Assembly (NCBI RefSeq): GCF_007860185.1
Contig: NZ_SJPY01000004.1
Span: 62,001-126,000 of the forward strand
Direction of reading: 5' to 3'
DNA length: 64,000 nt
From: Novipirellula aureliae
GTDB lineage: Bacteria > Planctomycetota > Planctomycetia > Pirellulales > Pirellulaceae
The position numbers were made by a program, and so were the translations under genes. Positions 16,825-25,318 of the stretch are shown here, piece after piece. How positions within the stretch are numbered: the first letter of the stretch is position 1; every line of letters begins with the position of its first letter. The notes below the pieces were generated by a model that did not search any database, had not been told where the DNA came from, and was given only the letters and a program-made list of their open reading frames with translations.

Positions 16825-17658
16825 ATGCTGCGAACGTTCGCCCCCAATACTCGTCAACAAATCGATGCGGCTTGCGACCTTATCCGCTCCCATGATCACC
16901 GCGTTCCTGCGGCTGCAGTGATTCTCGGCAGCGGCTTGGGCGGTTTGGCAGACAAGATCGAAGATCCGGTGGCGATCGATTTTGCTGAAATTCCTGGGTT
17001 CGCTACCTCTACCGCTAGCGGACATCGCGGACAATTGATCCTTGGAACCATCGAAGGACTCGTGGTCGCTGCGATGGCCGGACGATTTCATCGTTACGAA
17101 GGACACGGCAATGACAAAGTGACGTTTCCGGTGTACACGTTGGCCGCGCTGGGAGCAAGCCGGTTGATCGTTAGCAATGCAGCAGGCGGTGTGAATCCAA
17201 AACTCCGTGTGGGAGACATCCTGGTGATTCGCGACCATATCGATTGGCTCAGCGGTGTTTCGAGTGGAGTGGTCTCCATGGCTCAGACGGGGCTCAGCCG
17301 TTTTGAAGAGTTTTATGATTCGGCAATGAGCGAGATTGCCATACGAACATCTCTTTGTGAGAATTTTACCGCTTATCCAGGAACCTACTTAGCTACTCTT
17401 GGTCCGACTTATGAGACGCGTGCAGAGTACCGAATGATGCGGCGGATCGGAGTGGACGTGGTTGGCATGAGCACCGTGCCCGAGGCAATGGCTGCCAAAA
17501 ACGCAAACATGAAAGTGCTCGGCTTATCGATGGTAAGTAACGTCGCCAATCCCGATATCGCTATTAGCACAAATCATGATGAAGTTTTAGAGGCAGGCAG
17601 ACGAGCCGAGGTTAGAATGGAGTCAATCGTGCGTGCGGTGCTAAAAAGCAGCGAGTAG
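16825..17658 (+). CDS. punA: Purine nucleoside phosphorylase
   Basis: A 277-residue enzyme of the trimeric PNP/MTAP family, which splits purine nucleosides with phosphate for purine salvage. Family marks are AAVILGSGLGGLADKIED near 31-48, the phosphate-binding TASGHRGQLILG, MAGRFHRYEGH, the SNAAGGVNPKL segment near 117-127 that contacts the base, and the C-terminal VVGMSTVPEAMAAKNANMKVLGLS that binds ribose and base. A well-spaced purine-rich RBS (AAAGGAAA) precedes ATG 16825. It is followed about 40 bp later by the GlxC-like gene on the same strand, so the two may be cotranscribed. Whether it prefers guanosine, adenosine or methylthioadenosine cannot be read here. Confidence 0.92.
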   Translation: MLRTFAPNTRQQIDAACDLIRSHDHRVPAAAVILGSGLGGLADKIEDPVAIDFAEIPGFATSTASGHRGQLILGTIEGLVVAAMAGRFHRYEGHGNDKVTFPVYTLAALGASRLIVSNAAGGVNPKLRVGDILVIRDHIDWLSGVSSGVVSMAQTGLSRFEEFYDSAMSEIAIRTSLCENFTAYPGTYLATLGPTYETRAEYRMMRRIGVDVVGMSTVPEAMAAKNANMKVLGLSMVSNVANPDIAISTNHDEVLEAGRRAEVRMESIVRAVLKSSE

Positions 17659-17699
17659 CGAGAAGTGTCCAACATTATTCTTTTTCATCTGAGTAAACG

Positions 17700-18434
17700 A
17701 TGGTTGCAGGATCACCACAGCGTAACCCAAACTTCAAATTCTCGTTGCAGTCGATGACCGATGCGCAGCTCTGCGAAGCGATACATGCGGTACCCGTATT
17801 GCAGGAGGATGAGGAGTTGGTGCGAGTCGATGTAGCGGGTGCTGTCGGCCAGCACCATGCGATGATGCGACTTAGGCATCCCGTTCGCTTGCAAGTCGAC
17901 GGCCATCTCGGTGATTATGCATTTGCGATGAACCAAGATGCCGATATCCGCTTGACGGGATCGGTTCGGCATGGAGTGGCCGAAGGGATGGCAAGCGGAG
18001 CCGTTAGGGTACAAGGGGACGCCGGCGTTGGCGCTGGAGTCGCGATGACGGGCGGGACGTTAGCTATCTTCGGAAATGCTGGCCCCCGATGCGGTGCGGC
18101 CATGCGGTCCGGCAGCATCTTTGTTCGGGGCGATGTTGGAGACGAAGCGGGCATCGGTGCGATCGGAGGCACGATTGTGATCGGAGGAAACGCTGGCCAT
18201 CGACTGGGCGATGCGGTGAATAATGTATCGGTTTTTATTCGTGGCAAAGCGCTCAGCTTAGCAGAGGGGGTGACCGAAGCACCGCTGCGAAAACGTGAGG
18301 AACTGCGGCTTGGATTGCTGCTTATCAATGCCTCGATCCGTGGCGATGCCAAGGAGTTTCGGCGAATCGTGCCAACCGCCCTGTTGCAAGCCGAAAATGC
18401 TCAACGAGGCGAAGTGACTCCCAATTGGAGATGA
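17700..18434 (+). CDS. GXGXG beta-helix protein, GlxC/GltB C-terminal-like
   Basis: A 244-residue protein dominated by the GXGXG beta-helix fold that forms the C-terminal domain of glutamate synthase large subunits and occurs as a separate subunit in GlxC/MgsC and FwdC. The repeated turns are visible over 62-190: VDGHLGDYAFAMNQDADIRL, HGVAEGMASGAVRVQGDAGV, GGTLAIFGNAGPRCGAAMRS, IFVRGDVGDEAGIGAIGG and IVIGGNAGHRLGDAVNN. The order and spacing resemble the N-methylglutamate synthase subunit GlxC most. The partner subunits (glutamine amidotransferase GlxB and FMN synthase GlxD) are not in this window, so it is an orphan here. It follows the phosphorylase by about 40 bp. Its substrate is unknown. 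Confidence 0.75.
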   Translation: MVAGSPQRNPNFKFSLQSMTDAQLCEAIHAVPVLQEDEELVRVDVAGAVGQHHAMMRLRHPVRLQVDGHLGDYAFAMNQDADIRLTGSVRHGVAEGMASGAVRVQGDAGVGAGVAMTGGTLAIFGNAGPRCGAAMRSGSIFVRGDVGDEAGIGAIGGTIVIGGNAGHRLGDAVNNVSVFIRGKALSLAEGVTEAPLRKREELRLGLLLINASIRGDAKEFRRIVPTALLQAENAQRGEVTPNWR

Positions 18435-18611
18435 TTCCATTTTTTATACCGTTGCATTTGACGGCAACGAAGCCGTTGCAGGCTAGCTAACCGGCAAAGT
18501 TGACGGAAAACATTCAACCGGAACGACCGGAAAAGCCGAAAGAGGTTTGTAGGGACGCTTGCGCCTCCAATCCAAACCTTTTGCTTGATCCATTTGCTGG
18601 AAAACAACGCG

Positions 18612-20219
18612 ATGAGACTCCCATCGGTCCACTGCAGCCACCCATTGCTCCTGAAACTTGCCATCTTTGCTAGCGTTATGGCCAATCCATTGGTGGTCAG
18701 CGGCCAGGTTCGTACGAAGAAACCGGATCGTGGCGTCTACCGACCTCCGGTGGTCATGGCGGATGATGGCTTTTTCGAGGTCGCGACAGAGGAAGAGGAG
18801 TCCGCAACGGGGCCCGAACGAGTGACCGATGCGGTCGCTCGTCCTTCGCTCGTGCCTCGAAATGCAGTCGTCAAGCAGGTTGCCTACGAAACGGATTCCG
18901 AGCCAATCGATTCGAGGGAGGCCTATTTGAACGATGCGTATTCGGGCGATGTGTATTCGGGCGATGCCTATTCGGGCGATGTATATTCGGGCGATGCGTA
19001 TTCGGGCGATGTGTATTCGGGCGATGCGTATTCGGGCGAGCAGGGAGCGATTGCGTATTACGACGAACCTTCATGCGGTCTCGAATCATGTGACTCTCCT
19101 GGGTGTGATTCCCTTTCGTGCAGTGGTTGTTCGCCATGGGCGAATAGCCATTTGGCGTTTAGCTCTGACCGCTGGTTTGGATCGCTGGAATTATTGTTGA
19201 TGTTTCGTAGCGGCGACTATCCGCCGGCACTCCTAACGACTGGCCCTGCGGATGCGGACAACCCAGGTCAGTTGGGAGATCCTGACACAGAAATGTTGGT
19301 AGGTGGCGAAGAGATTCTGGGCGACATGACCGCTGGAGGCCGGTTGACGATCGGCACTTGGCTTGACGATTGCCAATCTCGTTCGCTGGTCGTTCGCGGC
19401 TGGTTGGCTGGAAAGGAATCTTTCAATTACGACGTGGATCAATCGACAACGTCGATCATCACCCGTCCTTTCTTCAACGTCACCACAGGTGAAGTTGCCC
19501 AGCAGGACACTCAGGTCATCGCGACACCTGGGTTCACAACCTTTGGGGCTGCCAACGTCAATGCGTCGAGCGAAGTATACGGAGCGGATTTGTCGATACG
19601 CCAACACTTGTATTCACGATTTGGCGGAACGGTTGATGCGCTCTATGGTTACCAATTCATGCGGATGAACGAAAGTTTGTCGATCTCAAGCACGTCTACC
19701 GCTGGGGCGGATAACCCGTTGCCGCTTGGATCGACGATTGCGGTCTCTGATTCTTTTGATGCAGAGAACGAATTTCATGGCGGCCAATTGGGCTTGGCGA
19801 CACGCTACCGAGAAGGGTGTTGGTCCTTTCGAAGTCTTTGGAAGGTCGCGTTTGGACAACTTTCACGACAAGCAGAACTCGTTGGTAGTACTGCGATAGC
19901 TAACGGCCCTGTCGTGACGGAGCCCAACGGATTGTTGGTCCGTAGCACGAATGCGGGCACAACGACCGATCACACGTTTAGCTGGGTCCCCGAATTGGAC
20001 CTGTCACTTGGTTGGCATCAATTTCCGAATTTCGATGTCACGTTTGGCTATCACGTGATTGCGATGACCGACGCGATTCAGGCATCAGGATTGATTGACC
20101 CTGAATTGGCATCGAACTTAGCCACTCCCGTCGAGGATCCACTTCGGCCATCGCTCGAAATGCGAGACAAGACGTTCTACGTTCACGGATTGCACTTCGG
20201 TTTAGCCTACATCTATTGA
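18612..20219 (+). CDS. BBP7-type outer-membrane beta-barrel protein
   Basis: A 535-residue exported protein. A signal peptide covers about 1-32 (LLLKLAIFASVMANPLVVSG). Residues about 105-145 are a tandem DAYSG/DVYSG pentapeptide repeat, then a Cys-rich segment (CDSPGCDSLSCSGCSPW). From about 160 the barrel starts: WFGSLELLLMFRSGDYPPAL, the glycine-rich GGRLTIGTWLDD, GVVDALYGYQFMRM-like turns and the final strand LHFGLAYIY. This is the planctomycete BBP7 family (putative beta-barrel porin 7) of unknown transport role. The paralogue at 47144-48598 has the same domain order. ATG 18612 was chosen over 18585 because it directly precedes the signal peptide. It is transcribed alone. Confidence 0.8.
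   Translation: MRLPSVHCSHPLLLKLAIFASVMANPLVVSGQVRTKKPDRGVYRPPVVMADDGFFEVATEEEESATGPERVTDAVARPSLVPRNAVVKQVAYETDSEPIDSREAYLNDAYSGDVYSGDAYSGDVYSGDAYSGDVYSGDAYSGEQGAIAYYDEPSCGLESCDSPGCDSLSCSGCSPWANSHLAFSSDRWFGSLELLLMFRSGDYPPALLTTGPADADNPGQLGDPDTEMLVGGEEILGDMTAGGRLTIGTWLDDCQSRSLVVRGWLAGKESFNYDVDQSTTSIITRPFFNVTTGEVAQQDTQVIATPGFTTFGAANVNASSEVYGADLSIRQHLYSRFGGTVDALYGYQFMRMNESLSISSTSTAGADNPLPLGSTIAVSDSFDAENEFHGGQLGLATRYREGCWSFRSLWKVAFGQLSRQAELVGSTAIANGPVVTEPNGLLVRSTNAGTTTDHTFSWVPELDLSLGWHQFPNFDVTFGYHVIAMTDAIQASGLIDPELASNLATPVEDPLRPSLEMRDKTFYVHGLHFGLAYIY
18934..19038 (+). repeat. 15-bp coding tandem repeat (DAYSG/DVYSG)
   Basis: Seven 15-bp units encode alternating DAYSG and DVYSG pentapeptides within the first BBP7 gene, just after the signal peptide and linker. 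The near-identity of the DNA, with few synonymous changes, points to recent expansion by slippage and a length that may vary between strains. Confidence 0.85.
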
Positions 20220-20273
20220 GATCGTGCGTGCCGCTTGATCCTGATCTCGTTGACTCGTAACAGGGCTCTTGCC

Positions 20274-20459
20274 TTATGGCGGGATGAAGCGGAATTCGAA
20301 CCATCCGCCATTGGTCATCAACGTCTTGCCGTTGCCGGTGGGGGTGACCGTGTGGGTTAAGGCGAGCGACACAAAGCCAAATGCAAGCCTTTGGAAAACT
20401 CCAAAAGCTTCTTGAAAAACGAGATTGGGGATAAAGTAGCCAGGAGTCTGGGAACAAGC
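20274..20459 (-). pseudogene. Possible C-terminal gene remnant
   Basis: A minus-strand frame opens after a stop near 20460 and ends at TAA 20274-20276. It reads TPGYFIPNLVFQEAFGVF and then LTHTVTPTGNGKTLMTNGGW plus FEFRFIPP before the stop, which has the amphipathic, aromatic-rich look of real protein. It has no start codon with a binding site and no recognised domain. It may be the degraded end of a lost gene or chance; only weakly supported. Confidence 0.25.
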
Positions 20460-20486
20460 TCAATTTAGAGGGGTTATTTCCTTTGC

Positions 20487-20526
20487 TTGACATTGCCGCT
20501 ATCGTTTAGGGTAACGTTACTAAACG
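20487..20526 (+). promoter_or_regulatory. Candidate sodA promoter with overlapping palindrome
   Basis: TTGACA lies at 20487-20492, and 17 bases later the sequence enters CGTTTAGGGTAACGTTACTA, whose core GTAACGTTAC is a perfect 10-bp palindrome flanked by CGTTTA and TAAACG arms (20504-20526). A repressor bound there would overlap the -10 region. The -10 hexamer itself is poor. The site is about 45 bp before the sodA ATG. The regulator is unknown. Confidence 0.35.
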
Positions 20527-20569
20527 TTTTGACCCTGATTCTGACCCTTAAACGGAGCAAACATCGAAT

Positions 20570-21193
20570 ATGGCTTACACACTACCATCCCTTCCGTACG
20601 CATACGACGCACTCGCACCTCATATTGATGCTCAAACGATGGAAATCCATCATACCAAGCATCACCAGGCCTACATCAACAAGGTCAACGACGCGATTGC
20701 TGGCACTGATTTAGAAAACAAATCGATCGAGGAATTGGTCTCAAACCTTTCCGCAGTGCCAGCGGACAAGCTTGGCGCGGTTCGCAACAACGGTGGTGGA
20801 CATGCGAACCACTCGTTGTTTTGGACGATCATGGGACCTGGGAAAGGTGGCAGTCCAAGCGGCGATTTGGCAGATGCGATCAACAAGGCATTCGGCTCAC
20901 TTGACGCCATGAAAGAACAATTCGCGAACGCGGGAGCAACTCGTTTCGGTAGCGGTTGGGCTTGGTTGGTCGTCGATGGTGGCGAGCTCAAGATTGGCAG
21001 CACTGCCAACCAAGACAGCCCGCTAATGGGCAAAGAGATCGCCGGAATGAGCGGCACACCGATCCTTGGCTTGGACGTTTGGGAGCATGCTTATTATCTG
21101 AATTACCAAAACCGCCGCCCCGATTACATCTCCGCTTTCTGGAACGTGGTCAACTGGGATGCTGTTGCGGATCGCTGCAAAGCTGCCCTGTAA
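20570..21193 (+). CDS. sodA: Superoxide dismutase, Mn type
   Basis: A 207-residue cytosolic enzyme of the Fe/Mn superoxide dismutase family, converting superoxide to oxygen and peroxide. The metal ligands are His27 ([10 protein letters not shown]), His81 ([11 protein letters not shown]), Asp169 and His173 ([18 protein letters not shown]). The second-sphere TANQDSP at about 145-151 carries the Gln typical of the Mn form, and the Gly-rich GGGHANH also fits Mn, though metal choice cannot be settled from sequence. The length is normal. The ATG at 20570 begins at the conserved [10 protein letters not shown]. It is a single gene with an upstream palindrome and a downstream hairpin. Confidence 0.95.
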   Translation: MAYTLPSLPYAYDALAPHIDAQTMEIHHTKHHQAYINKVNDAIAGTDLENKSIEELVSNLSAVPADKLGAVRNNGGGHANHSLFWTIMGPGKGGSPSGDLADAINKAFGSLDAMKEQFANAGATRFGSGWAWLVVDGGELKIGSTANQDSPLMGKEIAGMSGTPILGLDVWEHAYYLNYQNRRPDYISAFWNVVNWDAVADRCKAAL

Positions 21194-21223
21194 TTGCACC
21201 GCAAGCAGGCAGTGTTTTTAAGT

Positions 21224-21266
21224 AAATGTCGTGCGAGGGCAGCCTTCCTTCGTGCGACATTTCTTT
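21224..21266 (+). terminator. Putative sodA terminator
   Basis: AAATGTCG pairs with CGACATTT across 23 bases that can themselves partly pair, and the right arm runs into TTTCTTTGG. It lies 30 bp after the sodA stop. The stem is imperfect, so confidence is moderate. Confidence 0.45.
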
Positions 21267-21393
21267 GGTTTCAAACATTGCCCTGTAGGGACAAGCGGCG
21301 TTTGACGGTCCATTATCAATTTGCATGGTTGCACATTGCAATTTGCAATCTTATCCCTCCCGCTTATTTTTCCATCCGCTTCGGACCTCAGCC

Positions 21394-22476
21394 ATGACTG
21401 TTTATCGCCAAGCGTGCCCCTCGTGTGCGGCTCAGCTTGAACTGCCGCCCGATTCTGTTGGCCGCTTGGCAAAATGCCCTGCTTGTCAAGCAACGTTTCG
21501 GATCGGAGACAGCACGCCGGTCGCTACGACGGACCCGGTTGCGGAAGGCCCCACACCCGCGACGGAACCCTTGGGGAATTCCGAACCCACTGCCGCTGCG
21601 CCGCCGCAGTGCTCCGAGAGTCCTTTTAGTGAGCCGTTGTCGTCGCAGACCGATCCGAACCAATTGGGAAATCGCAATCCCTATCAACCTTCGGCCGCTC
21701 ACACACCCTTGGTCGTTGGCAGCGGCAAGATTCAAGTGGTCCAACGTCCGATCGAGGATATTGTTTCGCCAACGTGGAACATCTTCATCGCTCGCTGGGT
21801 ACCGTTGGTCCTCAGCATGCTGATTCTAATGGCCGTTTCCATGGTCGTCATCGTGGTACCATTCTTCGGCATTGCCGTGGTCGCCGATGGGGTTGGCGAA
21901 GAGGTCGCGGGGGTGCTGATGGTGTGCTTTTTACCCTTTCTCCTCTTCTTTAGCGCCTACGCAACGGTCGGATGGAGCCGTATGGCACTTGCGGTCGCTC
22001 GCAACGAACCCGAACCTCTGTCCCGTTTGCTGCCGCCGATTCGCCTCGTTTTCCGGTTGATTTTAGGCGGCATCATCATGTTGGCGCTGCTCGGATTGGC
22101 GATTGGAATCGTCGTCGCCTTCACCGCCGGTTTAGCGATGGCCGTCGCGAATGACGGTCTTATCGTTGGAGTTACCTTTCTCCTATTGGGAGCGCTATCG
22201 ATCGTCATCATGGTCGGGCAATGGTTGCTTTGGCCTTGGGTTTTCGTGGTCAGTGATGACAAGGGCTCGGCAATCGAATCGATTCGCATCGCCTATGGGA
22301 TTTCGATCAATAACAAATTGACTTCGCTGTTGATCGTTGTGTTCTCCTTCGTGCTCTCAACACTTGGGTCGATGATGTGCTACGTCGGCCATTTTGTCAC
22401 GACGCCGGCGACGGTCCTTTTATTCGCAGTCGCCTACCTCATGCTAACAAGTCAACCGATCAGTAATCCGCAATAA
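21394..22476 (+). CDS. Zinc-ribbon membrane protein
   Basis: A 360-residue protein. The first 35 residues form a zinc ribbon with paired cysteines, CPSC at 8-11 and CPAC at 28-31, of the kind seen in planctomycete proteins with a MJ0042-like ribbon. A Pro/Thr/Glu-rich linker of about 80 residues follows. From about 130 there are roughly six transmembrane helices (for example PLVLSMLILMAVSMVVIVVP, LILGGIIMLALLGLAIGIVV, TSLLIVVFSFVLSTLGSMMC). No catalytic motif was seen. ATG 21394 directly precedes the zinc ribbon; the upstream extension to 21325 is not supported. Its role is unknown, perhaps membrane organisation or transport. Confidence 0.75.
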   Translation: MTVYRQACPSCAAQLELPPDSVGRLAKCPACQATFRIGDSTPVATTDPVAEGPTPATEPLGNSEPTAAAPPQCSESPFSEPLSSQTDPNQLGNRNPYQPSAAHTPLVVGSGKIQVVQRPIEDIVSPTWNIFIARWVPLVLSMLILMAVSMVVIVVPFFGIAVVADGVGEEVAGVLMVCFLPFLLFFSAYATVGWSRMALAVARNEPEPLSRLLPPIRLVFRLILGGIIMLALLGLAIGIVVAFTAGLAMAVANDGLIVGVTFLLLGALSIVIMVGQWLLWPWVFVVSDDKGSAIESIRIAYGISINNKLTSLLIVVFSFVLSTLGSMMCYVGHFVTTPATVLLFAVAYLMLTSQPISNPQ

Positions 22477-22712
22477 AGTCGCATCGGCAAGTCGCAAATA
22501 GGCTGAATCCGGTTGCGGTAGCGACGCAGAATCGACGTGAAACAGACGCGGATTCTCGTGTCAAGACCAACGGTTTTGCATTCCCGCCCCGGGTGCATGA
22601 CCGGGTTTGTGGGGAAGATTGGCCTGGGCTCAAATTGACATGGGATTTACAATAGGAGACGTGCAGCCCGGAAGGCTGGGAGTTTTAGAGAACACATTTT
22701 AGGTAAATTGCC

Positions 22713-23075
22713 ATGGAATCGGCCTCCAACAGTCCCTCGGCGGACGAAATTGCTAGCCTCGTTGTCGAGCGATTGCTAAACAGCGGTAAGCTGCCAGATT
22801 TAGCCAACTCCAACTTGATGACGATCGAAGAACAGACCATCGAACAAGTCGATCAGGTGACTCGACTTGTCATGGGCGAACTGCTCGCCAAACAGTCCAA
22901 GCAAGCGGTCCCCCCGACGAGTTGCCCCAAGTGTGGAGGAGCAATGAAAGAGCGAAAGCCACAACATCGATCGCTTGAGAGCAGACGTGGCAAAGTCAAT
23001 TTCATGACCGATGTGTTTCACTGCGAGGCTTGCCGCCTCGATTTTTTTCCCTCAGATGAGAACACTGCAGTGTGA
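22713..23075 (+). CDS. ISKra4-like transposase, N-terminal frame
   Basis: This 120-residue frame encodes the N-terminal part of the transposase: a helical region followed by a zinc ribbon, CPKCGG at about 72-77 and FHCEAC near 101-106. It ends at a stop in the overlap with the next frame. A run of seven T at 23042-23048 sits exactly where the DFFP peptide is encoded in both frames. Loss of one T, by transcript slippage or a +1 ribosomal shift, would join the two frames into a protein of about 546 residues. On its own, this product would lack the catalytic core. Confidence 0.8.
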   Translation: MESASNSPSADEIASLVVERLLNSGKLPDLANSNLMTIEEQTIEQVDQVTRLVMGELLAKQSKQAVPPTSCPKCGGAMKERKPQHRSLESRRGKVNFMTDVFHCEACRLDFFPSDENTAV

Positions 23076-24357
23076 TGTCGATCATGGTCACACACCAGCG
23101 GTCCTGAAGAAGGTCTGCATCGCGGCGGCACGTAACCCTTCTTACGTCGACGCTAGTCGCAACCTCGAAGATCTTGCCGAACTGAAGGTCTCTGCCAAGC
23201 AGTGCCAACGCATTGCCATTCGCATCGGTAACGAGCGACTCGACGAACAGCAAAAACGCATTGATGCTTACACTTCGGCTAGCATCCCCGATCAACAACA
23301 TGGTCAAAGCAACGAGGCTCCGGCGAACTCTTGGGACAATCGCGTCGCGGTGGTTCAGTGCGATGGCGGACGGGTTCAAATACGAGACGCCTATTGGGGC
23401 AACGAGAAACCTGCCGAAAGGAAACATCGTTGGTGGCGAGAAACCCAAGCAGCTGTTTTGCAGACCTATCAATCGACTCGGGGCCTCAACGATCCCACGC
23501 CCGAGGTTCCTGAATGCTTGAAGGATTCGCTGTGGGTCGTACCAAAACTCAACGAAATCCACCGTCAACACACTCCGGCGGGTTCCTCCGAAGAAATACA
23601 GGAAAGTCCCCCCGACACATCGGAGCAGACTTTTGATGAGACGAAAGACGACTCAGCTAAGGCGAAAAAAAGATCTCGCGAGCCCCGCTGGAGCGGCGGC
23701 GATCCGCTGGTCAAAACGGTGGTAGCGACTCGTCGCGGTTACGACCACTTGGGCCAAGCAATGGCGGGCGAAGCGTTCGCTCGCGGGTTCAACAAGGCAA
23801 AATCCAAAGCTTTCATGGGCGACGGTTTGAAAGTGAACTGGTCGCTGTGGTCGGCACACTTTTCACACTACACACCGATAACCGATTTGATGCATGCGTT
23901 GAGCTATGTCTATGGTGCGGCGATCGCATCGCGTAGCCGGATCGAAGAGGGGTGGTCGTTGTATCTTGTCTGGCTTGGCTGGACCTGGTCTGGCGATGTT
24001 AGTCGGGTGATCGTGGCACTTCAAGAAATAGCAGCAGGGGATCCCGAGGTTCCCGAAGCGGTTCGCCGTGCGATTACGTACCTGAGTAATAATGCCCAGC
24101 GAATGAAATACGCCGAGTATCGCAAGTTAGGGCTTCCAATCACGACATCGCCGGTGGAGTCGACTCAAAAACAAATTAACAAACGGATCAAAGGCACCGA
24201 GAAGTTCTGGCGAGACGAGTCACTTGAACCGCTGCTACAACTCAAAGCCGACGACTTGAGCGAAACGCACGATCGAGACGCTTTCTGGAAACGCCGAGGC
24301 CAAAGAAACGATGGTTTCCGCCACCGCTGCCGCAAGACCAAAATCAAGGATTCCTAA
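23011..24357 (+). CDS. ISKra4-like transposase, catalytic frame
   Basis: This frame carries the DDE-type catalytic part. It continues the zinc-ribbon frame from the T run at 23042-23048, then reads TPAVLKKVCIAAARNPSYVD and VSAKQCQRIAIRIGNERLDE, as in ISKra4 transposases. Probable catalytic residues are the Asp of VVQCDGGRVQ, an Asp of the SHYTPITDLMHALSYVYGAA segment (or MGDG just before it), and the Glu of SPVESTQKQINKRIKG. The apparent N-terminus MCFTARLAA from ATG 23011 is probably not used; expression by frameshifting is more likely. If no frameshift occurs, the element may be inactive. The coding length is otherwise intact to the stop inside the right terminal repeat. Confidence 0.82.
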   Translation: MCFTARLAASIFFPQMRTLQCDVDHGHTPAVLKKVCIAAARNPSYVDASRNLEDLAELKVSAKQCQRIAIRIGNERLDEQQKRIDAYTSASIPDQQHGQSNEAPANSWDNRVAVVQCDGGRVQIRDAYWGNEKPAERKHRWWRETQAAVLQTYQSTRGLNDPTPEVPECLKDSLWVVPKLNEIHRQHTPAGSSEEIQESPPDTSEQTFDETKDDSAKAKKRSREPRWSGGDPLVKTVVATRRGYDHLGQAMAGEAFARGFNKAKSKAFMGDGLKVNWSLWSAHFSHYTPITDLMHALSYVYGAAIASRSRIEEGWSLYLVWLGWTWSGDVSRVIVALQEIAAGDPEVPEAVRRAITYLSNNAQRMKYAEYRKLGLPITTSPVESTQKQINKRIKGTEKFWRDESLEPLLQLKADDLSETHDRDAFWKRRGQRNDGFRHRCRKTKIKDS

Positions 24358-24507
24358 CAAACCCGGTCATGCACCCATCTGCTGCGCCTTTTGACGAATA
24401 CTTGCTAATCAGCGATGCTTTTCGGAAACTCATCGTTAGCCTACAATTCCCTGAGACAAAAACGCAGTAGACAAAACGCGAATTTACAACAATCCTTAGG
24501 AATTCAA

Positions 24508-25014
24508 ATGATGCTTAAATTTAGTCTGATGGTTCTCGGTTTTACCTTGCTATCAATGGTCGTACCGGGGGCCTCCTCGGCGGCGGAAGCGGAAGGGGAA
24601 TCACCTAAATTAAAGGCGGGGCCGGAAGATCCGCAAGAGAAAGAAAAACCGGGTAAAATCGATGCGGACGCGTCGGCCGAATTCAAGTCGACCGAATCTG
24701 GCTTGAAGTACCGCATTCTCCGTAAAAGCGACAAAGCAAAACCGGTCGCGACCAATACGGTCAAAGTGCATTACAAAGGTTGGCTCGATAACGGCACGAT
24801 CTTCGATAGCTCTTATCGCCGAGGCGAAAAGATTGCCTTTCCACTCAACCGAGTGATCCCCGGTTGGACCGAAGGCATGCAGCTAGTCGGCGAGGGTGGG
24901 ATGATCGAGTTAGTAATTCCCTCGAAAATCGGCTATGGAACAAGAGGTGCGCCGCCAACGATTCCACCGAACGCAACGCTGCATTTCATCGTTGAATTGT
25001 TTGACGTTAAATAG
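24508..25014 (+). CDS. Exported FKBP-type peptidyl-prolyl isomerase
   Basis: A 168-residue protein with a signal peptide at 1-25 (FSLMVLGFTLLSMVVPG, then ASSAAEA). A charged, Lys/Glu/Asp-rich linker covers about 28-55. The FKBP domain follows from about 60: VKVHYKGWLDNGTIFDSSYR is the classic family start, with FPLNRVIPGWTEGMQLVGEG and IGYGTRGAPPTIPPNATLHF and the last strand IVELFDVK. It should speed proline isomerisation during folding of exported proteins in the periplasm. The start at 24508 is preceded by TTAGGA at a good distance; an ATG also follows at 24511. It lies just right of the insertion sequence. Confidence 0.92.
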   Translation: MMLKFSLMVLGFTLLSMVVPGASSAAEAEGESPKLKAGPEDPQEKEKPGKIDADASAEFKSTESGLKYRILRKSDKAKPVATNTVKVHYKGWLDNGTIFDSSYRRGEKIAFPLNRVIPGWTEGMQLVGEGGMIELVIPSKIGYGTRGAPPTIPPNATLHFIVELFDVK

Positions 25015-25318
25015 TCTCTAAGGTCAAATAGTCTCTAAGCGGGGGCGATCCACCCGATTTCCGGCCAGAACTCCTTCGGTCTCACAGCGAAGACGACCTG
25101 CCGTCTTCATCGTAGACAACTCGATACGAGTCGGTTTTGCGGTCGTTCCCGTTTTGTGCAGAGCCGTTTTTTTACAGAGCCGCTGTTTTGATATTTTCGC
25201 GATTGCTCGTGCATCCACGAATCGCGATATGGGTTCGGTTCTCAAGGCAACGACCTTGAGAACCGTCTTTCTCTTGGCTCATCTCGCGTCACTGCTCGAC
25301 AATGTTGTGTCGTTCGCT
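25015..25318. other. Intergenic region with bidirectional terminator
   Basis: About 300 bp between the convergent FKBP and HDOD genes. Its main feature is the hairpin at 25237-25264. Short open frames on the minus strand are not supported. Confidence 0.5.
25237..25271. terminator. Strong hairpin terminator between convergent genes
   Basis: GGTTCTCAAGG pairs perfectly with CCTTGAGAACC over a six-base loop, and the plus strand continues GTCTTTCTCTT. It lies between the FKBP gene (rightward) and the receiver-HDOD gene (leftward) and may end transcription from both. Confidence 0.6.

Larger units (their letters stand above)
20220..20569. other. Intergenic region between BBP7 and SodA
   Basis: About 350 bp. 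It holds the possible minus-strand remnant at 20274-20459 and, near its right end, the palindrome that may be a promoter-operator for sodA. Otherwise nothing was recognised. Confidence 0.5.
22591..24376 (+). mobile_element. ISKra4-like insertion sequence, about 1.8 kb
   Basis: The element is bounded by perfect 20-bp terminal inverted repeats, GGGTGCATGACCGGGTTTGT at 22591-22610 and its complement at 24357-24376; similarity continues a few bases further inside. It contains two overlapping transposase frames. The transposase stop codon shares its last base with the right repeat. No target site duplication was seen in the immediate flanks. The zinc-ribbon N-terminus and the D...D...E residues of the transposase place it near the ISKra4 family. 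Confidence 0.88.

Noticed and set aside
18871-19137. Minus-strand frame with THRPN repeats
   Set aside because: It is the antisense reading of the DAYSG-coding repeat inside the BBP7 gene.
24165-24347. Antisense open frame in the transposase gene
   Set aside because: It is antisense to the DDE region and has no independent support.
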